Counted from the stretch's first letter, positions 16,021 to 25,921 are shown. The stretch is DNA of 64,000 nt from Chitinibacter sp. GC72 (GCF_009760905.1 NZ_VIRW01000010.1:1-64000), one strand, 5' to 3'. Numbers and translations: made by a program. The notes: generated by a model from the sequence alone, not told the origin.

Positions 16021-17562
16021 ATGATCAAATCAACACCACGGCTAAACACCTTGCTGGCCAGTGCATTGCTGGCCATCGGCCTGAGTGCTCAACCGCTACA
16101 GGCCAAACCGGTTGCCAGCAATGAGGCGCAAACGGCCCGATTCTTTGCGCATTTACTCTCCGGCACGCCCAAGACTTCGATTCTGAACCTGTTTGTGACG
16201 CAGCTGCCCAAAGGCGGTGATCTGCACCATCATTTTTCCGGGGCGATTTATGCGGAAAACTATCTAACCTGGCTGGCAGCGCAGGATGGCAAAATTGATA
16301 GCTGCACCCTGCGCGTCGTTCAGGCGGGCAGCAGCCCGGCCACAGGTTGCCAGGCGCTGAGCGTGGCGCAGTTACAGCAGGATAATGCCAAATATCGCCA
16401 GCTACTCACACTGTGGTCGGATGCCGATTACGGCAATCATTTTCATCTGCAAGTCCCGCCCGACAGCAATTTCTTCAATACATTTTCCTATTTTGGCGCA
16501 CTAGCCATGCCCAATGCGGCGCAAGGCCTGGCCTCGCTCAAGCAACGCGCCATTGATGAAAATGTCAGCTACATCGAAACGATGTTCTCGGCCGTCGGCT
16601 TCAAACAGAATGTGCTGTATGCGCAGCAAGCCAGAATCGACGAAGTCAACCGCGCACTGCGCCTGGCCAGCTCGCAGGCCGAAGTCAATGCAGTTTTAGA
16701 GGCAGTTGTAGGCGATGTGCAGCAATCGGCTGCCTTTGCGCCTGCGTTGCAAAGCTACATTGGCAAACTTGAGCAAGCGCATCAGGGCATTGATGACGAG
16801 CGCTTTATGATGCGCTACCAGACTTATGCCGCCCGCACGCAAGATCCATTGCAAGTCTTCCTAGATCTGTACGCGGGCTACCGGGTGGCGGTGCAAAGCC
16901 CGCTGGTGGTGGGGGTGAATATTGTTGCGCCGGAAAACAACTATGTCTCGCTGCGCGACTATACCCTGCATATGCGGATGTTCAATTTTCTGAATGAGCG
17001 CATCAAAGTCAGTAGCGGAAACACCAGCCGCGCAATGAATCTGGCCCTGCATGCCGGTGAGCTGACCCTGGGCATGGTGCCGCCGGAAGATTTGCAGTTT
17101 CATATTACCGAGGCAGTGGATATTGCCAATGCGCGGCGAATTGGCCATGGCGTGGACATTAGCTACGAGAAAGAGCCGCTCAAATTGATGAACACTATGA
17201 AATCGCGCGATGTAGCGATCGAGATCAATCTGACCAGCAATGAATTTATCCTGGGCGTCAAAGGCAATGATCATCCCTATCTGCTCTATGCGGCCTACGA
17301 TGTACCGATGATTATCTCCACCGACGATGCGGGCGTCTCACGCAATAATCTGTCAAACCAGTATCTACTGCTCGCCACCCGTTACTCACCCAGCTATAAA
17401 ACGCTTAAAACTTATGTGTATAACAGCATCCGTTACTCATTTCTCAACGAAGCCGACAAGCGCCTAGCCTATCGCCGCCTAGATAAATCGTTTGTGCAAT
17501 TTGAAGAAAAGATGGCCAGGCTGTACCAGAAGGTGAAGCATAAACCTCATCATTCACGCTAA
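16021..17562 (+). CDS. Exported adenosine deaminase-family protein (ADGF/ADA2-like)
   Basis: I start at the ATG at 16021, where a signal peptide begins (MIKSTPRLNTLLASALLAIG, cut after LQA near residue 28); the product is 513 residues. Zinc and catalytic motifs of the adenosine deaminase family are all present: LHHHFSGA with the HxH pair at 69/71, HAGEL near 343, RIGHGVDI near 373 and STDDAG near 433. The length and the extra N-terminal region match the secreted ADGF-like group. It would deaminate adenosine to inosine in the periplasm or outside, feeding purine salvage or removing an extracellular signal. A strong terminator follows. Confidence 0.88.
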   Translation: MIKSTPRLNTLLASALLAIGLSAQPLQAKPVASNEAQTARFFAHLLSGTPKTSILNLFVTQLPKGGDLHHHFSGAIYAENYLTWLAAQDGKIDSCTLRVVQAGSSPATGCQALSVAQLQQDNAKYRQLLTLWSDADYGNHFHLQVPPDSNFFNTFSYFGALAMPNAAQGLASLKQRAIDENVSYIETMFSAVGFKQNVLYAQQARIDEVNRALRLASSQAEVNAVLEAVVGDVQQSAAFAPALQSYIGKLEQAHQGIDDERFMMRYQTYAARTQDPLQVFLDLYAGYRVAVQSPLVVGVNIVAPENNYVSLRDYTLHMRMFNFLNERIKVSSGNTSRAMNLALHAGELTLGMVPPEDLQFHITEAVDIANARRIGHGVDISYEKEPLKLMNTMKSRDVAIEINLTSNEFILGVKGNDHPYLLYAAYDVPMIISTDDAGVSRNNLSNQYLLLATRYSPSYKTLKTYVYNSIRYSFLNEADKRLAYRRLDKSFVQFEEKMARLYQKVKHKPHHSR

Positions 17563-17589
17563 AACCTCAACAGATCCCGGTTGGTATTT

Positions 17590-17624
17590 AAAAATGGCAA
17601 AGCTTGTTGGCTTTGCCATTTTTC
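17590..17624. terminator. Bidirectional terminator between adenosine deaminase and cysA
   Basis: AAAATGGCAAAGC, a 6-base loop, then GCTTTGCCATTTTT: a long stem flanked by A-run and T-run, serving both convergent genes. Confidence 0.88.
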
Positions 17625-17650
17625 TACATGTGCAATACCGGATTGAGCTT

Positions 17651-18694
17651 CTATACCGTGGCGTAGACCTTGGCCTCGCGCGGGATCAGATAGACGGTTT
17701 CGGCTACTTGCCAGGCGCCTTCCTGCTGGCGCTCGCGGGTTAATTCCACTTCGACCACGTCATGATCTGGCACTTCAACTTCCAAGCGTACTGTTGCACC
17801 AAGCAGACGGATATGCGTAATCGTGCCGCTAATTGCGCCCGGTGTGGCAATCCGGCTCAGGTCGATTTCATGCGGGCGTACATACACCGTGGCATGCTCA
17901 CTGGTTTCAGTGGCTGCAAATTTAGCACTGCCCACTTGCGCCCAGCCTTCGTGGACGCGCGATTGAAATAGATTCACATCGCCCAAGAATTGATACACAA
18001 ATGGGCTGGCTGGTGTGTCATACACTTCGCTTGGTGAGCCGATTTGTTCGATCTGGCCTTTGTTCATGACGACAACGCGGTCGGCGACTTCGAGTGCTTC
18101 TTCCTGATCGTGCGTTACAAACACCGAAGTCACATGAATCTCATCATGCAGGCGGCGCAACCAGCGGCGCAACTCTTTACGCACCTTGGTATCAAGCGCA
18201 CCAAATGGCTCGTCGAGCAGCAATACTTTAGGCTCAACGGCCAGTGCTCGCGCCAGCGCAATCCGTTGGCGCTGTCCACCCGACAATTGCGCCGGATAAC
18301 GATCGGCCAGCCAGTCGAGCTGCACCAGCTGTAGCAAATCGTGTACCTTGCGCTTGATTTCGGCATCCGATGGGCGAGTTGATTTCGGGCGTACGCGCAA
18401 ACCAAAGGCGACGTTTTCAAATACCGTCATATGGCGGAAGAGGGCATAGTGCTGGAAGACAAAGCCCACTTGGCGTTCACGCACATGCCTGTCGGTAGTA
18501 TCTTCGCCGTGGAACAAAATTTGCCCCGAATCGGGCGTTTCTAGGCCAGCAATCACGCGCAGCAAAGAGGTTTTGCCGCAACCCGAAGGCCCGAGTAGTG
18601 CCACCAATTCGCCCGATTCTACATTCAGGCTTAAATCATTCAGTGCTTTAAATTCGCCAAAAGTTTTGACGATATTACGAATTTCGATACTCAT
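17651..18694 (-). CDS. cysA: Sulfate/thiosulfate ABC transporter ATPase CysA
   Basis: The product has 347 residues from the second of two adjacent ATG codons (MSIEIRNI), chosen because AGGAG then has proper spacing. Walker A is [10 protein letters not shown] (35-44), the signature LSGGQRQR is near 138, and Walker B is [14 protein letters not shown]-terminal TOBE-type regulatory domain is present ([12 protein letters not shown]). It powers sulfate and thiosulfate uptake through CysT/CysW. It is the last gene of sbp-cysT-cysW-cysA and is separated from cysW by 168 bp that contain a dispersed repeat. A strong terminator follows. Confidence 0.94.
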   Translation of the reverse strand: MSIEIRNIVKTFGEFKALNDLSLNVESGELVALLGPSGCGKTSLLRVIAGLETPDSGQILFHGEDTTDRHVRERQVGFVFQHYALFRHMTVFENVAFGLRVRPKSTRPSDAEIKRKVHDLLQLVQLDWLADRYPAQLSGGQRQRIALARALAVEPKVLLLDEPFGALDTKVRKELRRWLRRLHDEIHVTSVFVTHDQEEALEVADRVVVMNKGQIEQIGSPSEVYDTPASPFVYQFLGDVNLFQSRVHEGWAQVGSAKFAATETSEHATVYVRPHEIDLSRIATPGAISGTITHIRLLGATVRLEVEVPDHDVVEVELTRERQQEGAWQVAETVYLIPREAKVYATV

Positions 18695-18741
18695 CATTTG
18701 CTCCTGCAGCCGGACAGGCTGCTGATTGGATCGTTGAGGGT

Positions 18742-18862
18742 CTGAAGCCGGAGCGAGAGCCCGTCAGCTTGCTGTGGCCGGAGCGCAGGCACCGCAGTGG
18801 ACATCAAGTCCATGAGGATGCCGAGCACCGCCCGCAGCTAGATCACGGGAGTCGCAGCCCGG
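18742..18862 (+). repeat. Dispersed ~115-bp repeat, copy 1 (cysW-cysA spacer)
   Basis: The stretch GAAGCCGGAGCGAGAGCCCG ... CCGAGCACCGCCCG ... ATCACGGGAGTCGCAGCCC aligns along its length, at roughly three quarters identity by eye, with the minus strand of 54943-55059. It contains a short palindromic core around GGACATCAAGTCC. It fills the spacer between cysW and cysA. Confidence 0.65.
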
Positions 18863-19744
18863 TTACACGGCCTCAATCGCATGTTTGCGATCTTCAATCG
18901 CCTGTTGTTCGGTACGCCATTCCACATAGCTCTTCAAGGCCAGCGTCAATAAAGCCAGCAAGGCCAGAATCGAAGCGCACGCAAAAGCGGCGACAAAGTT
19001 GTATTCGTTGTACAAAATCTCAACATGCAGCGGAATGGTATTGGTCATGCCGCGGATATGGCCGGATATCACCGATACCGCACCAAATTCACCCATCGCA
19101 CGCGCATTGGCCAGAATCACGCCGTAGAGCAAGCCCCATTTGATGTTTGGCAATGTTACGTGCCAGAAGGTTTGCCAACCGGAAGCACCCAGCACGAGTG
19201 CCGCTTGCTCTTCATCGCTGCCTTGCGCTTCCATCAATGGAATCAATTCACGTGCAACAAATGGAAAAGTGACAAATACCGTGGCCAGCACAATGCCGGG
19301 TACAGCAAAGATGATCTTGATGTCGTTATCCATCAGCCAAGCCCCCCACCAGCCATGCGCGCCAAACAGCAGCACGTAGATCAGACCAGCGACGACGGGT
19401 GATACGGCAAACGGTAAATCGATCAGCGTGACCAGAATGCTTTTGCCTTTGAAATCAAACTTGGCAATCGCCCAAGCTGCCGCAACACCAAACACCAGAT
19501 TCAGTGGCAGCGAAATAGCAGCCACGATCAAGGTCAATTGAATTGCCGAGAGCGCATCGCTTTCGATCAGCGCGTCTTTATATAAACCCCAGCCCTGATG
19601 CAGTGCTTCGTAAAAGACTGACAATAATGGAACGATCAGCAGGATAGCAATCAGCAACAAGGCAAGACCCGTCAGCAGATAACGCACCCACGCCGACTCA
19701 GTGGTAACAACTTTATTATTGAGATTGTTGATGGCGGTACTCAT
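18863..19744 (-). CDS. cysW: Sulfate ABC transporter permease CysW
   Basis: The product has 293 residues from ATG 19744 ([11 protein letters not shown]), which overlaps the cysT stop by one base (TAATG), indicating translational coupling. Six membrane spans are visible, and the ATPase-docking loop is in [20 protein letters not shown] followed by LPNIKW. It forms the inner-membrane sulfate channel with CysT. An upstream in-frame start would add 12 residues but lies inside cysT and lacks the coupling signal. Confidence 0.93.
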   Translation of the reverse strand: MSTAINNLNNKVVTTESAWVRYLLTGLALLLIAILLIVPLLSVFYEALHQGWGLYKDALIESDALSAIQLTLIVAAISLPLNLVFGVAAAWAIAKFDFKGKSILVTLIDLPFAVSPVVAGLIYVLLFGAHGWWGAWLMDNDIKIIFAVPGIVLATVFVTFPFVARELIPLMEAQGSDEEQAALVLGASGWQTFWHVTLPNIKWGLLYGVILANARAMGEFGAVSVISGHIRGMTNTIPLHVEILYNEYNFVAAFACASILALLALLTLALKSYVEWRTEQQAIEDRKHAIEAV

Positions 19745-20577
19745 TATTTGCGTCTCCCTAGGCGTTTGGCCATCCACCACTGCAGGCCATTAATGAGTAA
19801 AAGGAGTCCGAAGGAAACGAGCAACATCACCACGGCAATGGCCGTAGCGCCCATGTAATCGTATTGCTCCAGTTTGGAAATAATCATCAGCGGTGTGATT
19901 TCAGATTTGAACGGCATATTGCCGGCAATGAAAATCACCGAACCAAATTCACCAATGGCGCGGGCAAAGGCCAAGGTAAAACCAGTGAGTAGGGCAGGGA
20001 AAATTGTTGGCAAAATCACCTTGCTAAAGATTTGCCAGCGGGTTGCGCCTAGGCTCGAAGCGGCTTCTTCCAATTCGCGCTCCATGTCTTCCAGAACGGG
20101 CTGGACGGTACGCACGACAAAGGGCAGCGTGATAAAGGTCAGCGCCAGCACAATCCCTAGCGGGGTAAATGCCACCTTGATGCCCAATTTATCCAAAGGC
20201 TCGCCCATTAAACCGTTTGGCGCGTACAGCGTTGCCAGCGCAATCCCGGCCACCGCGGTGGGCAGTGCAAATGGCAAATCGACCAGCGCATCAATAAATC
20301 GCTTGCCCGGAAATGGGTAACGTACCAATACCCAAGCAATCAGCATGCCGACGAATAAGTTGATCAATGCGGCAATCAGTGAGGCGCCAAAAGTGACTTT
20401 ATAGGTGGCCACTACACGCGGCTCGGTCACAATGGCCCAGAAAGTAGCCCAATCCAGCCCCATTGTTTTGGCAAACAAGGCGGTCAAGGGCAATAGCACA
20501 ATCAGCGAGAGATAGAGCAGGCTGTAGCCTAGGGCAAGATTAAAGCCCGGCAGTACACTGCTTTGTTTGAATTTCAT
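19744..20577 (-). CDS. cysT: Sulfate ABC transporter permease CysT (CysU)
   Basis: The product has 277 residues from ATG 20577 ([11 protein letters not shown]), a standard CysT length. It has six spans and the EAA-type loop [20 protein letters not shown] with PTIFPALL. It pairs with CysW and CysA. The 86-bp spacer to the binding-protein gene upstream holds a GGGTAT hairpin repeat. That hairpin may dampen read-through so that binding protein exceeds permease. Confidence 0.93.
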   Translation of the reverse strand: MKFKQSSVLPGFNLALGYSLLYLSLIVLLPLTALFAKTMGLDWATFWAIVTEPRVVATYKVTFGASLIAALINLFVGMLIAWVLVRYPFPGKRFIDALVDLPFALPTAVAGIALATLYAPNGLMGEPLDKLGIKVAFTPLGIVLALTFITLPFVVRTVQPVLEDMERELEEAASSLGATRWQIFSKVILPTIFPALLTGFTLAFARAIGEFGSVIFIAGNMPFKSEITPLMIISKLEQYDYMGATAIAVVMLLVSFGLLLLINGLQWWMAKRLGRRK

Positions 20578-20607
20578 TCCGTATACCTTGTGGTTAATCA
20601 CATCGGT

Positions 20608-20657
20608 GGGGTATTGCCATCTAGATCAATTGCAGACTAACTTAGATGGCAATACCT
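20608..20657. repeat. GGGTAT hairpin repeat, copy 3
   Basis: GGGGTATTGCCATCTAGA (from 20608) pairs with ACTTAGATGGCAATACC (to 20656); about 49 bp. It begins 7 bp after the binding-protein gene's stop (reading the minus strand) and sits inside the sulfate operon, between sbp and cysT. Confidence 0.75.
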
Positions 20658-20663
20658 CGATGT

Positions 20664-21668
20664 TTATTTCTTTTTGGCAATGTCAGCTGCGATCTGATCG
20701 TAAATTGCACCGTCATCAAAAAACTTTTTCTGCGCCGCTTTCAGGCCACCAAAATCAGCCACGCCAAAGAGTTTGATTGCCGGAAATTGCTTAGCGTATT
20801 TTGCAGCTACTGCTGTATTGCGCGGGCGTAGATAGTTTTGTGCTGCGATTTCTTGCCCTGGTACGCTCCACAAATAATTCAGGTATTCCGTTGCCACTTT
20901 GCGGCTGCCTTTTTTGTCGACCACTTTATCCACTACGGCGACAGGCAGATCGGCATCGATTGAAACGCTTGGATAAATCACCTCGAAATTACCGCGGCCA
21001 AATTCGCGCGCAATCATTTCGGCTTCGTTCTCAAACGTCACCAGTACGTCGCCAATCTGACGTTGCATAAAGGTGGTGGTTGCTGCGCGACCGCCGGCAT
21101 CTAGTACCGGTACGTTGGCGAAGATGGCTTGCGTAAATTCGCGTGCCTTGGCCTCATTGCCACCGTTTTGTTTGAGCGCTGCGCCCCAGGCGGCAAGGAA
21201 GGTGTAGCGACCGTTGCCGCTGGTTTTCGGATTTGGCACGACCACTTGTACGCCAGCTTTAGCCAAATCATTCCAATCCTTGATGCCTTTCGGATTGCCC
21301 TTGCGGACAATCAGCACCTGCAAGCTGGAAAATGGTGCGGCTTCGTTCGGAAATTTCTTATCCCAGCCAGCGTTGATTTGCTTGCCTTTTTCCACAATTG
21401 CATCGATGTCGGTCGACATATTCATGGTGACTACATCGGCTTCAAGGCCATCAATCACTGAGCGCGCTTGCTTGCTTGAGCCGCCATGCGATTGCTGGAT
21501 CGTTACTTTGTCACTAAATTTTGCGTCGTAATACTTGGCAAATGCAGGGTTGTAGTCTTTGTAAAAATCGCGCATGACGTCGTAGGACACATTGAGCAAT
21601 GTGGTTTCAGCGAAAGTCACCGCTGATAATCCGCTTAGAATGAGGGCGAGTGAGAGTTTGCGTAGCAT
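20664..21668 (-). CDS. sbp: Sulfate-binding periplasmic protein
   Basis: The product has 334 residues from ATG 21668 (MLRKLSLALILSGLSAVTFA, signal peptide cut before ETT), chosen because GAGGA is then 8 bases upstream. The mature protein shows Sbp hallmarks: [40 protein letters not shown] and VPNPKTSGNGRY. It delivers sulfate to CysTWA. It is the first gene of the operon. A paralogue lies at 41738-42742. It could instead be specialised for thiosulfate, which sequence reading cannot settle. Confidence 0.92.
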   Translation of the reverse strand: MLRKLSLALILSGLSAVTFAETTLLNVSYDVMRDFYKDYNPAFAKYYDAKFSDKVTIQQSHGGSSKQARSVIDGLEADVVTMNMSTDIDAIVEKGKQINAGWDKKFPNEAAPFSSLQVLIVRKGNPKGIKDWNDLAKAGVQVVVPNPKTSGNGRYTFLAAWGAALKQNGGNEAKAREFTQAIFANVPVLDAGGRAATTTFMQRQIGDVLVTFENEAEMIAREFGRGNFEVIYPSVSIDADLPVAVVDKVVDKKGSRKVATEYLNYLWSVPGQEIAAQNYLRPRNTAVAAKYAKQFPAIKLFGVADFGGLKAAQKKFFDDGAIYDQIAADIAKKK

Positions 21669-21771
21669 GGACATATTCCTCGGTTTTGTTCGAGATAGAC
21701 TGTAACAAGGACCAATTAGCACAACAAGAAATATAAAGTTATTTTTATATAGCCATTATGTCTAAGTCATT

Positions 21772-21800
21772 AAAAAAAGGCCCTTTGTAGACAAAGGGCC
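21772..21800 (-). terminator. Intrinsic terminator of the KdgM-like porin gene
   Basis: Perfect stem GGCCCTTTGT / ACAAAGGGCC followed on the minus strand by a run of seven T, 32 bp beyond the porin stop. Confidence 0.88.
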
Positions 21801-21831
21801 AGAAAATTAATGTTCAAGCGTGGCGTTGAGA

Positions 21832-22542
21832 TTAAAAATTAATTGTAGTACCTACGCGGATACGCCAGTCGTCGGTCAACTTTTTGTTTTTGACCAATGC
21901 ATCAGGCAGATAGCCAAATTCTGCGTAGGGGCGGAAAGTTTTGTTGAGTTTGTACGTTGCGCCGACGTTGTGCTCGAATAGATCTTCGCTTTTATCTGGG
22001 TAGGCGTAGTCCGCGAGTTTGTGATCCCAACGGAAGTTGTAATAGGTATCGATTTCGGTGTTGACCGATTTGCGCAGCCACAAATCAGTGCGGGTGGTGT
22101 CATCGTTATCCCATTTTTTACTTAAATCTTTGGTGTCGCGAGTTTTATGTTCGTAGCGGAGTCGACCATCCAGGCGCCAAGTTGGGGCAAATGCCCAGTT
22201 TGCACGTAAGCCGACTTTAGCAATATCGCCGCTTGATTTGCTGTCCTGAAATAAAACGCTGGGGAGTAATGTCACAGTGTCATTGAGTTTATATTTGTAA
22301 TACAGCTCGAACTCGGTTTCTTTCCAGCGAGCCTGATCGAGACCTTCACCGGCTTTGCTAGTATGGTCAACAACATATTCAACACCGCCACCAATGCCGT
22401 TGCTCAGCTCATGGCTGAGCAGATAGCGCGTTTCATATTTTTCCTGCTCGGTACGGTATTGCCCGCGTACGTCCAGGCTCGCGGCCTGTGCATTGAGTGC
22501 CAGTGCGGCCAGTACGGTGGCCAGTAGATATTTCTTGTTCAT
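21832..22542 (-). CDS. KdgM/NanC-family small outer-membrane porin
   Basis: The product has 236 residues from ATG 22542 (MNKKYLLATVLAALALNAQA signal peptide), with GGGGA placed correctly upstream. The mature protein alternates hydrophobic and polar residues as in a 12-strand barrel, starts SLDVRGQYRTEQEKYETRYL and ends WRIRVGTTINF with the C-terminal Phe typical of BAM substrates. The layout matches KdgM, the oligogalacturonate-specific porin, and NanC. It probably passes acidic oligosaccharides or another anionic solute. It is a single-gene transcript with its own terminator, beside the sulfate operon. Confidence 0.75.
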   Translation of the reverse strand: MNKKYLLATVLAALALNAQAASLDVRGQYRTEQEKYETRYLLSHELSNGIGGGVEYVVDHTSKAGEGLDQARWKETEFELYYKYKLNDTVTLLPSVLFQDSKSSGDIAKVGLRANWAFAPTWRLDGRLRYEHKTRDTKDLSKKWDNDDTTRTDLWLRKSVNTEIDTYYNFRWDHKLADYAYPDKSEDLFEHNVGATYKLNKTFRPYAEFGYLPDALVKNKKLTDDWRIRVGTTINF

Positions 22543-22793
22543 ATTCAATCCCCTGTAGATGTTCAACTATCGTTCCAAGCGCGGCTGTGCTTGGCATGGG
22601 AAGGACTATATTGCAGTTTTGTTATATCAATTAATACTTTATTATTATTTTAATATTCCATTTTGCGTTGACTGCCATGCTGTTCGGTAATTTTTGATAT
22701 ATAGAAATAGTTAAATATAATTAAATAGAATATATTGGATGTGTTAGGGTTAGCTTACCGATCAAGGAAGATTTGGCACAAAGGAGAGGTGGC

Positions 22794-23102
22794 ATGCAGG
22801 CATTGATTGTTGGCGCGGACCATCTAGGCAATATTCCGCAGACCCTGGCGCAATTCGGCATTACGGTGGGGCATCATGTGAGCGGGCGTAACCCGTCGCA
22901 TCAGCGCAGCCCAAGCCATATCAATGGTATGGACGTGGTAATTCTGTTTACCGATTTCTTAAATCACAACGCCATGCGCAACTATCGCGATATTGCGCAA
23001 AAACGCAATGTCCGCTTTGTCGCCTGCCGCCGTTCAAGCTGCGATCTGACGCGCTCGCTGGAAAAAATCGGGGCAGTGAAAAGCCCACCCGCCGTGCATT
23101 GA
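22794..23102 (+). CDS. DUF2325 protein
   Basis: The product has 102 residues from ATG 22794 (MQALIVGADHLGNIPQTL), with GGAGAGG 5 bases upstream; an in-frame codon 21 bases earlier has no such site. The DUF2325 pattern is visible: ALIVGAD at the start, MDVVILFTDFLNHNAM in the middle and FVACRRSSCDLTRSLEKIG near the end, with a conserved Cys. The function of the family is unknown; a small Rossmann-like, possibly metal- or thiol-related protein is likely. The AT-rich 250 bp upstream should carry the promoters of this and the divergent porin gene. Confidence 0.82.
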   Translation: MQALIVGADHLGNIPQTLAQFGITVGHHVSGRNPSHQRSPSHINGMDVVILFTDFLNHNAMRNYRDIAQKRNVRFVACRRSSCDLTRSLEKIGAVKSPPAVH

Positions 23103-23136
23103 CGCAGCAGGTGATTGCAATAAACCGGTTTTATGG

Positions 23137-23160
23137 CTGCCTGCCATGATGGCGGGCAGG
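23137..23160 (+). terminator. Hairpin after DUF2325 gene
   Basis: CTGCCTGCCAT / ATGGCGGGCAG form an 11-bp stem with one wobble, about 35 bp after the stop. There is no strong T-run, so this is a modest terminator candidate. Confidence 0.45.
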
Positions 23161-23200
23161 GCATAGCGCTTTATTGGATCAAGGCTTTGGTCTGCAAGCA

Positions 23201-23668
23201 TCACAAACCCAGCTCGCTCAGGCCCGGATGATCATCGGGGCGGCGGCCTTGGGGCCAGTGAAATAGCCGCTCATCTTCACGAATCGGCAGATCGTTGATG
23301 CTGGCAAAGCGGCGCTGCATCAGGCCATGTGCATCGAATTCCCAGTTTTCATTGCCGTAAGAGCGAAACCATTGCCCGGCGGCATCGTGCCATTCATAGG
23401 CAAAGCGCACGGCAATGCGGTTGCCATCAAAGGCCCACAGCTCTTTGATCAGCCGGTATTCGTGTTCGCGCTGCCATTTACGCGTCAGAAATTCGACAAT
23501 TTGCGCGCGGCCGCGCGGGAATTCATGGCGATTGCGCCAGACACTATCCTCGGTGTAAACGAGCGAAACCCGCTCGGGGTCGCGTGAATTCCAGCCGTCT
23601 TCGGCCAGCCGCACTTTCTGGGTGGCCGATTCAAGATCAAACGGCGGTAAGGGCGGGCGTTGTGTCAT
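23201..23668 (-). CDS. DUF1348 (SnoaL/NTF2-like) protein
   Basis: The 155-residue product matches the DUF1348 family over its length: [57 protein letters not shown], and the invariant tail [19 protein letters not shown]. The fold is the NTF2-like cone that often binds small hydrophobic molecules; the biochemical role is unknown. It follows the GST gene by 20 bp on the same strand and is the last gene of a three-gene unit with the flavin reductase. Confidence 0.88.
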   Translation of the reverse strand: MTQRPPLPPFDLESATQKVRLAEDGWNSRDPERVSLVYTEDSVWRNRHEFPRGRAQIVEFLTRKWQREHEYRLIKELWAFDGNRIAVRFAYEWHDAAGQWFRSYGNENWEFDAHGLMQRRFASINDLPIREDERLFHWPQGRRPDDHPGLSELGL

Positions 23669-23688
23669 TTTTTACTCTCAATTAGCAA

Positions 23689-24315
23689 TTAATCAGCTCG
23701 GCTTTGCAGCTCAATTCCCGGCATAGTCACAAAACCCGGCTGCGCCTCGATGCGCGCCAGCCACTGGCAAACGGCAGGGTATTGCTCTAGGGGTACTTTC
23801 CCTTCAATGCTTAGCGCGATATACGGGTAGAGGGCAATGTCGGCAATCGTGATCTGCGGCGCGGCCAGCCAAGGCTGTTGGCTGAGCGTGGTTTCCAGCA
23901 CCGCCATTAATTGCGCGGTGATGGTTTCGGCTTCGGCCACCGTCACATTGCGCCCCCATTTATGAAAGAGCCGCAGTGCATTGGGCCCGCGCGTCACTTC
24001 ATTGGCCGCCGTGGCAAGCCACGCCTGCACCTGCGCTTGGCCAGCCGGATCGCTCGGCAGCCAGAAGTCGGCCTGCGTGGCGCCATACTGGCGGGCGAGG
24101 TAAACCAGAATCGCCTGACTATCGCGCAGTACCACGTCGCCATCGACCAGTACCGGTACTTGGCCGAGCGGATTTTTCGCCAGAAACTCGGGCGATTTGT
24201 GTTCGCGCTCTGCGCCATTCACAGCAATACTCTGGTAGGGTATGCCCAGCAAAGACAGCATCAGTCTGACCTTGTGGCAATTACCCGATAGTGCAAATTC
24301 ATAGAGCTGGATCAT
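23689..24315 (-). CDS. Glutathione S-transferase
   Basis: The product has 208 residues from ATG 24315 (MIQLYEFALSGNCHKVRLML). The thioredoxin-like half has GQVPVLVDGDVVLRDSQAIL, i.e. the cis-Pro and the glutathione-binding Asp-Ser. The helical half carries ITIADIALYPYIALS. It would conjugate or reduce electrophiles with glutathione in the cytosol. The upstream flavin reductase stops 28 bp earlier, and DUF1348 follows 20 bp later, so these form one operon. Confidence 0.9.
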   Translation of the reverse strand: MIQLYEFALSGNCHKVRLMLSLLGIPYQSIAVNGAEREHKSPEFLAKNPLGQVPVLVDGDVVLRDSQAILVYLARQYGATQADFWLPSDPAGQAQVQAWLATAANEVTRGPNALRLFHKWGRNVTVAEAETITAQLMAVLETTLSQQPWLAAPQITIADIALYPYIALSIEGKVPLEQYPAVCQWLARIEAQPGFVTMPGIELQSRAD

Positions 24316-24343
24316 GTTTTTTTCCTTAATGACCAAGTGAGAA

Positions 24344-25921
24344 TTACAAATCAAGTTCCAGCCGTGCCGACTTGGCGCGTGAAACGCAGATACACATTAG
24401 CCCGGCGCGTTCGCGTTCGTTCTGATTGAGCGCGTTATCGCGGTGCTCAACTTCACCTGCCAGCACTTTCACCGCACAGGTACCGCAATTGCCCACACCA
24501 CAATCCGACAGCGTATCAACGCCGGCGGCTTGCACCGCTGCCAACACGGTTTGATCGGCAGCAATTGGAATAATGCGTTGCGAGCGGCGCAGCACCACTT
24601 CAAAGGCGCGGTTTTCGCCATGCGGCGCAGCGGCAAAGCGTTCGAAATGAATGCGGGCGGGGTCAATTTGCAATTGACTAGCAGTATCTTGCACTGCGCT
24701 AATCAAACCGCTCGGCCCACACACATACACCTCGGTGGTATTTTCCATTTCGCTGAGTAGTTTCGGCAGGTTAAGCGCATCACCTTCATCGCTAAAATAG
24801 GTCGTAATTTGCCCAGCCAAATCGCGTTGCAGGCGATCACCGTAGGCCATCTCGCGCCGGCTGCGCGCGGCATAGTGCAATGCAAATGTGCGACCCTGCG
24901 CTTTAAGCTGTTGCGCCATCGCCTTGATCGGCGTAATGCCAATACCGCCCGCGATTAGCAACACCGGTGCAGCGCTATCGTTCAGTGCAAAATCGTTCTT
25001 CGGCATGCTGCAATGCAGCGTCATGCCCAGCTGGTAATGTTGATGCACAAAAGCCGAGCCACCGTCTCCATCATCTTGGCGCAGCACGGCAATTTCGTAG
25101 ATATCGCGGCGCGCTGGGTTGGATGCGATCGAGTAGTTGCGCACACTATCCTGACCATTTTTTAATTTAACCGGTACTTTCAGGTGCGAACCAGCAGCAA
25201 CCGGCGGCAAATCTTCGCCCGCCGGATGGCGCAATTCATAGGCGCGGATTTGCGGGGTAAGTTGACGCACGCCGCTGATGACCAACGCTAATTCGCCGCT
25301 GCCCAAGCTATCAAGCGGTTCGGTGGCCTGCGGTTTAGCGCGCAGTGCCGCGAGTTCAGCCTGCAATGGCGCAATCAGTTGCTCGATATCGGCATCGGTA
25401 TAGCGCGGCGTGATGTGCTGCGGGCAGTTCCAATCCCAGGCTTCGACGGTAATCACCATCGCGCGCTCGATGCGCGCGCGATAAGCCGGGCTTTCCAGCG
25501 CGGCGATCAGCTCGGGGTGGTCGATTTCATGCACGATGCGTACCCGACCCCATATTTTCAGGCGACGGCGGTTGGCGTAGTCCATCAGGATGATCGACAC
25601 TTTGTCGTTGGTATTCAGATTGCCGACCGACAAATATTGCACATTGCCGCGAAAATCGGCAAAGCCCAGCGTATGTTCGTCCAGCACCTTTAAAAACCCG
25701 GCCGGGCCACCGCGGTGCTGCACATAAGGCCAGCCATTTTCGTTCACGGTGGCCATATAGAAGCTATCGCGCTCGGCGATAAACTCGGCCTCGCGCGCAG
25801 TGATTTCGCTGCGGCTGTCTTCCGCCAGCTCAAAGCCCAGATTGCCCTCGCGGCTGTGATAGCGGGTTTGGGCAGCTTTCACGCTATCGGTAAAAGTAAT
25901 GGCGGCAAAGGCGCGTGGCAT
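24344..25921 (-). CDS. Three-domain flavoprotein: PNPOx-like, ferredoxin reductase, 2Fe-2S ferredoxin
   Basis: The product is 525 residues. The N-terminal 180 resemble pyridoxamine-phosphate-oxidase-like FMN proteins (FYMATVNENGWPYVQHRGGP). Residues about 205-435 are a FAD/NAD(P)H reductase: VRNYSIASNP for flavin, LLIAGGIGITPIKAMAQQL for the nucleotide, and EVYVCGPSGL. The last 90 residues are a plant-type ferredoxin with CGVGNCGTC and a fourth Cys in GLMCICVSRA. Electrons should run from NAD(P)H through flavin to the iron-sulfur centre. No oxygenase gene is adjacent, so the acceptor is unknown. It is the first gene of the unit with GST and DUF1348. Confidence 0.9.
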   Translation of the reverse strand: MPRAFAAITFTDSVKAAQTRYHSREGNLGFELAEDSRSEITAREAEFIAERDSFYMATVNENGWPYVQHRGGPAGFLKVLDEHTLGFADFRGNVQYLSVGNLNTNDKVSIILMDYANRRRLKIWGRVRIVHEIDHPELIAALESPAYRARIERAMVITVEAWDWNCPQHITPRYTDADIEQLIAPLQAELAALRAKPQATEPLDSLGSGELALVISGVRQLTPQIRAYELRHPAGEDLPPVAAGSHLKVPVKLKNGQDSVRNYSIASNPARRDIYEIAVLRQDDGDGGSAFVHQHYQLGMTLHCSMPKNDFALNDSAAPVLLIAGGIGITPIKAMAQQLKAQGRTFALHYAARSRREMAYGDRLQRDLAGQITTYFSDEGDALNLPKLLSEMENTTEVYVCGPSGLISAVQDTASQLQIDPARIHFERFAAAPHGENRAFEVVLRRSQRIIPIAADQTVLAAVQAAGVDTLSDCGVGNCGTCAVKVLAGEVEHRDNALNQNERERAGLMCICVSRAKSARLELDL

